From Straminergon stramineum (lineage: Eukaryota > Streptophyta > Bryopsida > Hypnales > Calliergonaceae), in contig OY987265.1 in assembly GCA_963920665.1 (NCBI GenBank), positions 33,609,001-33,673,000 of the forward strand: a stretch of 64,000 bases of DNA. The letters run 5' to 3'. The translations under genes and the position numbers were made by a program. Shown here piece after piece: positions 22,478 to 33,543 of this stretch; the first letter of the stretch is position 1, and every line of letters begins with the position of its first letter. A model generated the notes under the pieces. The model was given only the letters and a program-made list of their open reading frames with translations, had not been told where the DNA came from and ran no database searches.

Positions 22478-22799
22478 ACAAAAGTGCAACAAACAATAGA
22501 ATTTGATAGCCCAATTTGCAAAATATATAACTTCCTTCATATTGGAATTAGCATCTATTTTAGTGAGTTTCGTGTTAATAGTATCTTACTCCCAATAATC
22601 CTTCACAACTTGCAAAATTATGTTTCTTTTTCAATTTTTTTTTATACCACTTACTCTCAAAGTAGCCAAAGTTGATGCATGTCTATCTTGAAGGTAGCAT
22701 TTGCACTAAATTCCATAAACTAGTTTGGAGATCATTACTTGGAATGTTCAATTCTATCTATGTTGATGGATGAAAATGTTGAGCCATGTAAGAGGGTCA

Positions 22800-23014
22800 T
22801 GGACACTAGGTGTGCAATACATGACGTAGATTCTTTCTATGGAAGATATAAGTCAATAGATGTTCATCTTTGGAATTTTTGTGGGAATAGGGGAGGTCTT
22901 GCACATGAGTTTGACATCTAACAAGTATTCTTTGAAGGGTTTTTTTTAAGCCAAAAGATTTACAAGTACCCCCCAAAATGATTCCCACGGTGACTAGTCT
23001 ATCCTTATGGGGTA
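22800..23014. repeat. TTAA-type MITE family 1, old copy
   Basis: Diverged copy: GATGTTCATCTTTGGAATTT, GGGGAGGTCTTGCACATGAG, GTTTGACATC, ATTCCCACGGTGACTAG, ending CCTTATGGGGTAAA. It is followed immediately at 23015-23110 by a partial copy in the opposite direction (CTTTCAATGATCAATGG; GTAATCGTGGAAATCATCC; CATTTTGGAAAC). Confidence 0.5.
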
Positions 23015-23110
23015 AACCTTTCAATGATCAATGGACTCACTATGGTTGGTAATCGTGGAAATCATCCATTTTGGAAACAATGTGAATCATTTTCTTGAAT
23101 TATTTAAGCC

Positions 23111-24830
23111 CATTTTTAAAAAATGATTCCATTTAGTTGCTTTTATTGAAACACATATTTACATTCGTTGAAAATTTGAAAGAATAAATTAAATGACATT
23201 ATTCACAAATTTCAATAGAGATTTCAACAAATTTCAATATGGAGAAAAGAAATAAAATTCCAATTTTTGTTTAGGTTGTTGTGAATGAAGATTCTATTCA
23301 TCTTGGATCCCAAATGTAGTCTTTGAAGGCATTACACATTGTTTATGTACGTACATAGAGGAACAAATAACTTACTCAAATAGAAGCATGCTATTGTATG
23401 TAAATAATTCCTTGGCATTAGCCCAATGTTTCTATTTTCTAAGAATTTTTTTCATTAGAAAAGAGCATCTAAATTGTATTAGAATTTTTTTTGGTTCTTA
23501 ATATTTAAGTGCATTCATGCATCAATTGATGAGGACATGAGAGAATTGTGTAGATTTATAAGTTTTTAAGAATAGTATAAAGACAAACAATTCGTGATTT
23601 TGTGTACAAAAATTTTGCAAAAATTTCTACATTTTAATATTTGAGCTCTAGATTGATTTGGTGGTAGTAGAAATAGGTTTTGTAGTATCGTACAAGTTTC
23701 TCATAGAATAGATGTGGAATAGTCATAGGACAATCATAAAAGTTGTAAAAAACATATAAAGGTTAGAATTTAGGATGTGACTCCCTTTTGTTTCATTTAT
23801 GCTTATTCAAATGGACAATGATTATTTTAGATCTCTCCTTCAAAATTATGGAAACTCTCAATTGCCTCCCTATTGCAGCAAAATAGAATTTGTTGTTTCA
23901 TACGACTTAATTGTGTAGCCTATGAGTGCAATATCCATAAATAATAAGTTGTGATGCATTCGAGGAGTTCATGCTTGGAGGCATCTAGGGTCCCCACTCT
24001 CCACCAAACCAATTCTAAGTTTTTTCTTACCTTCGTTGAGTAAAATACCCAAGAAGAGTATCAACTACTTGTGCTTCTAAGACAAGTCTACATTCTCATA
24101 CGTTATATATAAGCAAATTGCACTATTATTGCAAAGTTAGTAACTTAAAATTGATACAATCATAAATGCCATTATTAAGTTAGACTACACTAATCTTCAA
24201 AAATTGAGTGGATGTGATGATATGGAGGAATGTGCCACATCAACATCCACATGTGCAAAACTTAGTTGATGAAGTTTTAAATATATTAAAAAATCCCTAT
24301 GTCCTAAATGATTAGATTTTCAAATATGACTTGTTCATAATGACTACAAATGACCCAATTTGCACTAGTTGTTTATGAACATAGTTATAAACTTCATAGC
24401 AATGTTTATTTTTTGCAATATACAATTGTAATCATGGCCATTGTTTGATTGTCCCTCCAAAATTTGGTGTTACACACTTGCTACACAAATAGTATGTCAC
24501 AAAGAAGAAACCATGTGTCATTGTCAATTCTTATTTTCTACTAGTGTATTAGGGTTGTATCCCACATAAATAGGTTTGTCCAAATACAATCTTGTCATTA
24601 ATATCATTAAAATTTTAGTTTTAATTCATATTTGTAGGAAACATGTATTTGTCGTGACAACCCTCCCATCCTATCCATAAAACCTGGCAATTTCCAATGA
24701 CATGTAAATGTGAAGTAAAATGTAGTGTGAAAGTGAATTATTTTCTTTGTATTTTGCCTTCCTCATCACTATTGTCTCATTTCATCCAAACATAACTTCT
24801 ACATATGCACAATGCTATCCTAGAATCTAT
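23111..24830. other. A+T-rich intergenic DNA, nothing recognised
   Basis: No coding, RNA or clear repeat feature could be supported in this stretch. Confidence 0.4.
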
Positions 24831-24833
24831 TAA

Positions 24834-24987
24834 TAATGACTCATGGGCTTCTTACACATAGTATTAATGATGATGTATTACCTCACGAGTGATAAAATAT
24901 GTAGAATCAATAATGACTCATGGGCTTCTTACACATAGTATTAATGATGATGTATTACCTCACGAGTGATAAAATATGTAGAATCAA
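24834..24987. repeat. Perfect 77-bp tandem duplication
   Basis: Two identical 77-bp units lie head to tail (TAATGACTCATGGGCTTC at 24834 and again at 24911), containing GTATTAATGATGATGTATTACC. Identity between the units means the duplication is recent compared with the degenerate repeats that follow. Confidence 0.85.
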
Positions 24988-25264
24988 CAATGATTCATTA
25001 CCTCGGAACCACCACTTAACATTCTCATGGGGAGTCTCTTTGCCTTCTTGACATGTGAAGAGTGAAGACCCCACACTAATAAATTATGAAATTTCGATAT
25101 TTTAATAGAAGATGTAGTATTCACAATTGAAATTTTATTAACAAAACAACTACACCTATATTCCACTAGGTATCCAAAGAAGGGATTTCCTTTTTTATTT
25201 AGATGATGGGGGGCGCGGTTGATATCGATGTTGTTAATAATGTTGTTATTAGGGTAAGACATGT

Positions 25265-25580
25265 AGTAATTGATGATGACTTAAGGTTCTTTAACACATA
25301 ATATTCCTAACCACTGGAAGTTATTTAACACATAATATTGATGATGACTTGTAGCCTTCTAATACTTAGTATCAATGGTGATGCACTACCTCAAGTGTGA
25401 TTAGATGCATAGCATCAATGATGATGCACTGCCTCAAGTGTGATTAGATACATAGCATTAGTGGTGATGCATTGTTGTTAGTGTGATTAGACACATAGTG
25501 TTGATGATGATGATTTGCCACATTTGTCTCATAGTATTGACAATGAGTCTTCACTTCACGCATGGCAAAATACATAGTCT
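25265..25580. repeat. Degenerate minisatellite, ~43-bp unit
   Basis: Successive units of the form CATAGCATCAATGATGATGC then CTGCCTCAAGTGTGATTAGA appear about four to six times with increasing divergence. They share GTATTAATGATGATG and CCTCA motifs with the upstream 77-bp duplication, so the whole 24.83-25.58 kb field is probably one repeat domain. Confidence 0.6.
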
Positions 25581-27188
25581 CCATTTCACTTGTTTAAAGG
25601 AAAAAACAAAAATGAGTAAAAATTTAGATGAGTGAAAATTGTAAGACATGTACTTCATGTGCACTCATTAACCTCCAAGGGACCATTCCTCTTTTTTGTC
25701 AAAAACACTTCCAAACTACCATTTCTATTGCAAAGATTAAAAAAATTTGAATTTCTTTTGTACATCTAACCATTGAATCTTACACCTAACTAGTATGAAA
25801 ATGTGTGGGATGAACTTCAGAAATTTTGACCTCATAGATTGCAAAATTTTGACCTCATAGAAAACAAGTTTTTTTGCACCATGAGTGAATAGATTATTTG
25901 ACTTTGAACCATCTTAACTCAAAGTTTTAACACTGCAAAGTTTTGAGTTTTAAATCTTTATAGTAGAGAATTGAGTTGAAAGTATAGAAAAGAAAATTTA
26001 AGAAAAAATCCCTTAATTTTCAATCTTAAAAAAATGTTGATTAGGAATAGGTACAAGATATAAGGAAAATCTAAATTATTAATATCTCTAAGATGGAATT
26101 GACACACACTTATCCCAATGGTGAGATTGTTCTAGCAAGCAAACTAACCATGTGGAACATTTTATTTTGAAAAATTATGAAAATTGAGTTCAATAACAAA
26201 TACAACACATTATTTATTCAAGAAGTTATTATGATTGTCTAGAAATAATCAAAGCTTCCCATATACACAAAAATTTAATTTAAAAAAATTTTGTGAATTT
26301 TTTTGTTGTACAATGTTCCTTGTTTTGAGCTTATTTGGCATAACTTTTGCTCCCATGCACTGATTGAAATAAAATTACATTCCAAGAAGCAAATGTATGT
26401 TTCTACCTTAAGATTTTTTTTTCAAAAATCATGACAAAAATTGAAACTATAGGTACTTGCTTGAATCCAATTTGTCCCTCAAGAGGACAATGGTCCTTTG
26501 GGAGTTAAGAACTCAACTCTAGAGATCTAAAAGAAAACATTAGGTACAATTGAAATACTCTAATTTGAATTTTAAAACATAAGGATATTGATTTTAAAAA
26601 TGTGCATCACATTAATATCACATATTGTTATGGTTTCAGATCATATGCATACAAAATTTGAATCTTTTTGCAATGTGTGCAATGTGAATTTTAGATAATA
26701 CTATACTCAATGGTTAAGATCAACATTCTTTGCCAAATAAATAATTTAAATTGCCAATATCTAGTCTACATCACTTCAATACTTTAATTGTACAAGTATA
26801 ACATTGACATTGAAGGAAAAATCAACAATTGAGATCTTTGAATTTTGAACTATGACATTCCAAACTTGCAATTTCTATATGTGAATTTTTCAAGTTCAAT
26901 GAAATATTTATCAATACACTTGAATGTTTAAAGTACATTGTTTGATGAACTTCATTTATTCAACAATAAGTTATTTATATATAAATTACCTTAGTACAAT
27001 TATTTTTCTGAAGACAAATATGTAGTAAGTGTACAACAATATATAAATTATAGCACATTTGGTGATCATTGATAAACTTGCTTACTTCCATCTTTTATTC
27101 ATCAAAAGTAACACCATTATAAATTATAATTTATTTCACCTTTAAAGTTCATTATAATTGAAGTTAAAATTTATTGACACTTGTAAGA
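25581..27188. other. A+T-rich intergenic DNA, nothing recognised
   Basis: Contains only a short direct repeat (TTTTGACCTCATAG twice, near 25828-25862). No supported feature. Confidence 0.4.
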
Positions 27189-27190
27189 TA

Positions 27191-28015
27191 CTTCCTTTGT
27201 CCCGAGATAAATCCGGGATTTCTTGGAAATGGCTAGATTAACGTGTGAGTTGCTCCTATTTCCAAGGGAATGCATGGTTATTGTAGCTTCTAATAAACCC
27301 TACTAGGTGTGAAAGAGTGGAAGTGAATAGTGGAACAATCCATATGTGAAGACAATTGTTTGTTTTGTTATGTTGAGATCTCCTAGACCATGTGTCCCTT
27401 GGCTACATGCTTGGTACCGTCGGAAAGCCCTCGGCGAGGAGGGGTGCACCAACTTTGTTTCATGGTGTTTGGACTTACGATGTGAAAGTTATGGAATTTC
27501 AAAGTTTTTATGAATAAAAAAAAATTAGAAAATTACTTTACTTTGATTTTGGTTGTGGCATCAGCACAAGCTACACTAGTGCATGTTGAAAACAAGCATG
27601 GAAAGTAATGAATTTCCCCCTTTTTGGGAACTACTTCTCTGGTATTGGTTTTCATCATTTTCCAAGCAACGTTGGTGTAGTAACATCTATTGATGTCCTC
27701 TATATTCGATTCCAACAATGTTTTGTGATTCAACTCGAGGAAATTCTCAACAAGAGATTTGTTAGTGGTGATTTTTATACAATTGTGGGTTGAATTCTTT
27801 GCCTTTGGTTGGTTAGAGGTTGCATTTTCAATTGCCATTGCAAGGATCAAATTGCTACATAATGTTATCTGCAAATCCTTTTGCTTTAGGGTGTGCCATC
27901 TACCTTAAGTTGTTGTCAATCAGGTTGTAGAGGGCTGATTTCTTGCACCATACCGAATTTAATTTGGGACAAGTATATTTGAAATCCTTGGATTTATTTT
28001 GGGACAGAGGGATTG
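27191..28015. mobile_element. Stowaway/mariner-like non-autonomous element carrying repeat R1
   Basis: Flanked by TA at 27189-27190 and 28016-28017. The left end CTTCCTTTGTCCCGAGATAA and the complement of the right end, CAATCCCTCTGTCCCAAAATAA, are inverted repeats close to the plant Stowaway consensus (CTCCCTCCGTCCC). It is about 825 bp, longer than usual for Stowaway MITEs. The interior contains dispersed repeat R1 (27352-27580). The opposed frames at 27533-27874 (-) and 27608-27793 (+) have no transposase motifs. Confidence 0.6.
27352..27580. repeat. Dispersed repeat R1, copy 2
   Basis: Shares with 10340-10575 and 63225-63450 an ordered set of blocks: TTTGTTTTGTTATGTTGAGATC, TGTGTCCCTTGG, TTTGTTTCATGGTGTTTGGAC, TGGAATTTCAAAGTTTTTATGAA and TTTTGGTTGTGGCA. 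No A/B box, no frame, no recognised ends. Confidence 0.55.
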
Positions 28016-28019
28016 TAAC

Positions 28020-28925
28020 TGTTATAAATTCATTATCTATATGAAACAATGCATTTGTAATTCAATTGAGCAACTAAGTATATGAAGTAAAGACTTTGAA
28101 ACATTGATATTAGAATTAATTCAACATAGATTTCATTATCTTCAATGATTAAATGCTTATGAAAAGCAACATACCTTAGATTAGTAAACTTGATATAGGT
28201 TTACTAGTGAAGAGTTTATAAGCTCAAAAATCCACCTACCAATATAATGTTTACTACCATAGTCCACCACAATTTGGTGAGTAATTAAAGGAATGAGTTG
28301 TATAAATATGCAAAAAAGAACTTAAAAGAAAAGGAAATTCCTTTTTATGTACTTAATGATTGGCACAAGCTTAACTTCTAATAGAAACATCAAGAATAAA
28401 AGTCATTGGTGTGGTCCATTTGACTTGTATATTTGACTTGTTTTTTGAACCTACTATATTAAACTTTAAAGATTGAAAACAATTCAAATTTCAAAATTTA
28501 GAACATGTATTAAAATTGTTGCTTAGAATAATCATTTATTTATATTTTTAAATAAAAATTATAAAATATTATTCATAGATTATATCCACACAATTAGATC
28601 AACTACCTTCCTTGCAAATGTTTATTAGTATCGAGATGTACATAAAACCATTTGGGCAAATAAAGGATTGTGCAAATATTTATCTTTCAACAACTTGCTT
28701 AGATTTAAATCTAAATTCGAAAAATTTCATTTTTTTGTCATTGGACAATTGTTATTGGGGCTTTTACAATTCAAGTAACCATGTTTAAACATCCATGAAG
28801 ATTTAAAGCTATATTAGATATTATTGACCAATAATTCAATAGAAATTACACAAATAATCCATAAAGGAGTAAAAAGTGGAATTTATGTACAATTTACCTT
28901 TATGAGAGAAGACAAAAAGGGGAAT
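28020..28925. other. A+T-rich intergenic DNA, nothing recognised
   Basis: No supported feature; leads into the tandem array. Confidence 0.35.
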
Positions 28926-30056
28926 GTAAATCTAAAATTGAAATTTGCAAAAAAACAAATCATTGCTTGATAAGTATTCACTTAGAATGTCTTTATTTTT
29001 TTTATGATGTTGTGTTTGAGTTTCAAATTGAATTGATTCAAAACCTTGTACAAAAATCATAGAAATTGAATGACTAAGCAGGTTACATCAATGACAAAAA
29101 GGACAAAAATCACTTTGTTAGATAAAAGCCATTATTTTTTTTATTGTTTGTTCTTCATGTTCTTGCATGAATTGATTCATAACCTAGTACAAAAATATAT
29201 AGTATTGAGTGACTAAATGGGTGACATCAATGAAGAATAGACAAAAAAACACAATGTGAGAATTAAGCCTTCACTTTTGTAAAATTGTTTGATCTTTGTG
29301 TCTTGCAATGGATTGAATTAGAACCTTGTACAAAAATCATAAATATTGGGTGACTAAGCAAGACACATTATTTATGAATGAACAAGAAACATTTTGTTTG
29401 CTAGAAAGTATTAATTTTTTAAATATTATTTGCACTTTGCCTCTCAACATGACCTAATTTAGAACCTTGTACAATTATCATGAATATTGAGTGACTAAGT
29501 AGGTTACATCATTGGAGGATGGACAAATTTTACTTTGGGAGATAAAAAGCCTTCATTTTTGAAAGGTTCAGGCTTTCTTTTAGGAACATGAATTGATTCT
29601 ATATCTTGTAAAAAATGACAAAGCATTTATTGAGTAAAATGGTCACATCATTGTTGGATGGACAAAAAATCCCTTGTCATTTAGAAAGCCTTCATTTTTG
29701 CAAGATTTATTGTTCTTCCTATCTCAATATGAATTGATTCATAACCTTGTTAGAAAATCATAAAGAATTGGTGATGAGGCGAGTCACATCAATGAAAAAT
29801 GGACAAAGATACTTTGTCTAATTAATTGTCTTCTTGTTGGGTGGATTGTTTACTCTTAGTATCTCCACATGAACTAAATCCAAACCTAATACAAAATTAT
29901 GAAATACTAAATGATTAAGTGGATCACATAAGTGAAAAATGGTCATGAAATGATTTGTCAAATTAAAAATCTTCATTTTTGCAAGAATGTTTGGTCATCC
30001 TGTCTCAATTTGAACTATTTCACAAACTTGTGAAAATATCTTAAAATATTGAGTGA
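28926..30056. repeat. ~140-bp tandem array, left part
   Basis: At least eight diverged units. The landmark ATTGAGTGACTAAG (and variants) recurs at about 29065, 29204, 29344, 29485, 29629, 29767, 29906 and 30048, a spacing of 138-144 bp. Each unit also carries GAATTGATTCATAACCTTGTAC, an ACATCAATGAAAAATGGACAAA segment and CCTTCATTTTTGCAAG. The unit length suits a nucleosome-scale satellite, but the array is small and old. Confidence 0.75.
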
Positions 30057-30620
30057 TTAACCCCTAAAGGACCCAAGTGTTCGTTCAACATACGCAAGAA
30101 ATCTCAAGTAGTTTCCTACAAAGTCATTTTTGGTCAAATGTTCATGAAATTTGGACATAATGTGTAACTATGTATATCTTTCTTGAAAATCTAATTTTTT
30201 CCCCGATCAGGTGCCCGGATCAAAAGTTATGCTACCCTAAACTTTTTGGGCAGCTCAGGTAGTATGTGCAAAACTCTTCCTATGATTTTGAAATTTGGCA
30301 AGTGTGTAGTTGATATGACAAGATGCAAATGTCAAAAAATAACTTTGTTTAGTGTAAGAATCTCATTCTAGAAGGTCTTAAAGTTTGCAAGCCCTCTTAG
30401 GTAAGGTTGGAAAAAAACTTTTTCACATAACTTCAAATGTTATAATCTTTCAATTTGTGTGGTCAAAGTTTCTAAAATTTTCTAAAAGAAGTCTAGTACA
30501 AATTTGTATGGTTGAATTTTGAAAAAATAATCTCTTTAAAAATTTACTTCTTGTTGTCCTAAAAAGTGTTAGTTTTTGACAATTTCTACCCAAAATGTGC
30601 CTTAGTCCTTTAGAGGTTAA
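30057..30620. mobile_element. TTAA-type element family 3, inserted in the array
   Basis: A 564-bp element from TTAACCCCTAAAGGACCC to the complementary AGTCCTTTAGAGGTTAA, with TTAA at both tips. It interrupts a unit of the 140-bp array. The interior is non-coding and contains TTATAATCTTTCAATTTGTG plus GGTCAAAG, blocks that also occur in 55167-56126 and about 38803-39455, so these three form one loose family. Confidence 0.75.
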
Positions 30621-30843
30621 CCCTAGAAAGACATGAGGTGTTCTTGGTTTTTGTTGTATTTGAATTTTTGAAATTCTAAAAAAGAAAGGCCTTCAATGAG
30701 GTTTGGTTCATCGCTTAGAAGACTGCATGCCCCCATCTCCCACTATAAAAAAAGTTGATGAAGAATTCCTTCTTTGTCCACTATAGAGATATCCTAAGTC
30801 ATTAATTGGACAATTTCAATCCTCAATGTCATTACAAGGTTAA
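30617..30843. mobile_element. TTAA-type element family 4, abutting family 3
   Basis: Shares the TTAA at 30617-30620 with the previous element. Left end TTAACCCTAGAAAGACATGAGG; complement of the right end TTAACCTTGTAATGACATTGAGG. The left tip CCCTAGAAAGA is the same as the published tip of the insect piggyBac element, from memory of that family. Non-coding, 227 bp. Confidence 0.7.
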
Positions 30844-31045
30844 GGTTACATTATTGAAGGGTGGACAAAAATACTCTATCATAGAATATGCCTTTATTTT
30901 TTTAACATGATTTGTGCTTCTTGTTTCAACATGAACTAATTTAGAACCTTGTACAAATAAAGTATTGAAGTGATATAGATGTATTGTATAAAGTATTGAG
31001 TGACTAAGACAATCACATTAATGAGTAATAGACAAATACTTTTTA
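30844..31045. repeat. ~140-bp tandem array, right part
   Basis: The array resumes directly after the second TTAA element: GGTTACATTATTGAAGGGTGG completes the unit broken at 30056. A further unit carries ACTAATTTAGAACCTTGTAC and ATTGAGTGACTAAGAC (about 30990). Confidence 0.7.
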
Positions 31046-32775
31046 AAGAGATGTAGATATATGGTACTTCATTCATTTTATTAAGCTTTTGGAAAAAACT
31101 CTTGAAATGATTCCTTATCTTATAAGTATGTTAATTTAATTTTGTATATTAAAAAAAAAATGTGGCTAATTAACACTAGTGCAATTCACATAAGTTAAAT
31201 TCAAAATTTATTTTAGTTTTAACACATTTGTGTTAGTTTTAATTCAATTTAAACATAAACCTAAATTGAAGAATTGATAGGTTCCTTCTACTTTGGCTTC
31301 ATTGTGAACTGGAAAATTCATGATTTTCAAGGATGGTTTGAATTAGTTCATGTTTAGACAATTGCAACATGAGAATTTGCAAAAAAAATAAAAATTGTCA
31401 AGCCAAAAGTGATTTTACTTCAAGGACTCCAAATGTATATTATATTCCTCATCCTAGCACCCTTTCTAAGGTTACATGCACACCAAGAAGGAAAATATAA
31501 AACACAAAAGGTTAAGATTTTATATTCAATTGAGATGTTTGTACCAAAATAAAAATCTTCACGTGAATCCAATGTGCGACATAACATGTTGAAGACAAGG
31601 ATCCTTAAGGGTCAATACAAGATTATATATATGATATTGTATTTGGCTTTAGAATACAAATTAAATACTAAAATATGATAGGATATACACTATTAAATTT
31701 ATAATTCAATAATTAAAATATTTCATTTGGATGTCATTTTAGCATCTATGCCTTATCAAACTCAAGTGTAGCACTGTACAAGGAGAATATATAGTCATTG
31801 TTTTGAAACTTCTAAGACATATAGGAGGTACAATATTGCTTTGAATTGGGAGTGCTATGTATCATTGCACTTGGCTTAACATGAATACAAGCTTTAGCTA
31901 CTACATTGTACTTCAATTTTTGCACCTTCTTTGTCAAATGTATGAAAAACACCATGTTGAAGTCCAAATTATGCTTTCCTAACCTTTCATGCTTTAAAAT
32001 TACACTCTACAATTTCTTCACTCTAGATGTTCAATGTATCAATAAGGGGGTAACTATGTTAGGATGTTGTTGACTATTAGGGTTCGATGGATGGTCAATC
32101 CATTTTTTTTATATTGAAGGATGGATGATTTTCATTGAGTTTTTTGTGAGCAAGTTTACGAATACTATAGCCAAATCATCAAGTTAAGTTTAAGCCATAT
32201 TATTAGTCTTGTGATTTTGTATGATGTAGTTTGTCAAAATAACAATATACCTATGCAATGTATTTCTTACTTTGAGTATTTTTTCCTTAGAAGTTGATTT
32301 TCACATTCAAGATGATTTCTTCAACCTCGGAAAAAAAAAGTAACAAAATGAAGCTTCTAAAGTGCATTTTCTATTCTACTTAAAAATTCTGAAAAAATCC
32401 TTTAAAATAGCATTATATTGAAGTTTGAAGTTGAAAATGTACGACCACGTTTCTAAATATAGTGTCACCAAACCATCATTCATACTATAATCTTTTAAAA
32501 ATATAATCTACTTCTATGTCAGAACTTTCAGATTTTTTGAGCATGCTTTGTTATGGATATGAATTTTCTTCACTTTTTTTTCCCCAAAATTCATGAAAAG
32601 TTGCATTTTCCCAGAAAATCTATGACAAAGCACTGGACAAGTGATTCCATCTCTAAAAAACTAAAACTAAAATATTCCACTCATGAAGAAGAACAAAAAT
32701 GGACAATAGCAAAGTGGAGGATTTTGAGGTTTGACTACATGGTCATGGGCTCCGTCCTTTCCGGTTAAAAAATAC
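31046..32775. other. A+T-rich intergenic DNA, nothing recognised
   Basis: No supported feature. The frame at 32553-32768 is unremarkable. Confidence 0.4.
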
Positions 32776-33543
32776 GTCGTTTACTTAGATTCATAGATAT
32801 TTTAAGAAAGCTTGCGAATCGGAGGACCTGAAAGAAGACAGAAAGTTGCAGCCAAGGAAGGGTCCACTTGGACAAAGCCCCAGGAAAACACCCACGAAAA
32901 TGGCGTCCATCCGTGCTGTCCGAAATTAGGAAATAAGTAGATTTCTCCCATTGGGTTTCTGAGATCTTTTGCGTACGTAGATTCTTTTATTGGTAGAGTC
33001 CAGAAACGCGCCTTTGGTATTTCGAGGAGAGGAGACTCGCAACGGGTTGCCAACGGGCACCCGTGCCCGGATCCCGAAAATGGGGCGATTGGACGCCGTT
33101 CATTGGTCGATGCCAGCGTCCGTCAGACGGTGGGGTTTTGGTCCTCCCTGTTCCACGGGCGCGCGGCTTGACTTCCGCTTCTTGTTGCCTCGGTGCATAG
33201 CTCGGCGATCACTTTCTGGCATCGGTCCGATGCAATTAGAGACCCAGGAGACGCGATTTCGGAAAGGTGAGCTGCTGGATTCTTTGGATACCGCGTTGTA
33301 CTTCTCCGAGTGGAAAGTGGAGGGTAGTGTGGGTCGATTTGTCGACTTGGGGTTCGAGTGGAAGGGAGGTTCTTGAGAGGTTAGGTTTGGTTTCTGCTTG
33401 TTAAGTTTGTTGTGGGTGTTGGAGAAGAGGACGGGTTGTAAAGGAGATGAGCCTGAGGTGTGGAAGAGAAGAAAGTACGCAGTTTGGGTGAAGAGTAGTG
33501 TTGGGAGTTCAGTCCTTTGAGGGGGACGAGCGAGACTGAGATA
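32776..33543 (+). promoter_or_regulatory. Promoter and long 5' leader region of the TZF gene
   Basis: Composition changes from A+T-rich to G+C-rich at about 32.8 kb and stays so through the gene, as expected for a promoter and leader rather than repeats. The transcription start cannot be placed from sequence. Open frames here (for example 32990-33376) have no protein family features and are best explained by high G+C. Confidence 0.4.
33447..33491 (+). other. Upstream ORF in the TZF leader
   Basis: ATG AGC ... TGA encodes 14 residues and ends 52 bp before the main ATG, so reinitiation at the TZF start is possible. Whether it lies in the mature transcript depends on the unmapped start site. 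Confidence 0.35.

Noticed and set aside
28926..31045. Regularly spaced repeats considered as a CRISPR-like array
   Set aside because: Units are ~140 bp, diverged along their whole length, with no spacer/repeat distinction, in a eukaryotic context.
32990..33376. 128-codon + strand frame upstream of the TZF gene
   Set aside because: No domain, no conserved motif, and it lies in the G+C-rich leader where stop codons are rare by chance.
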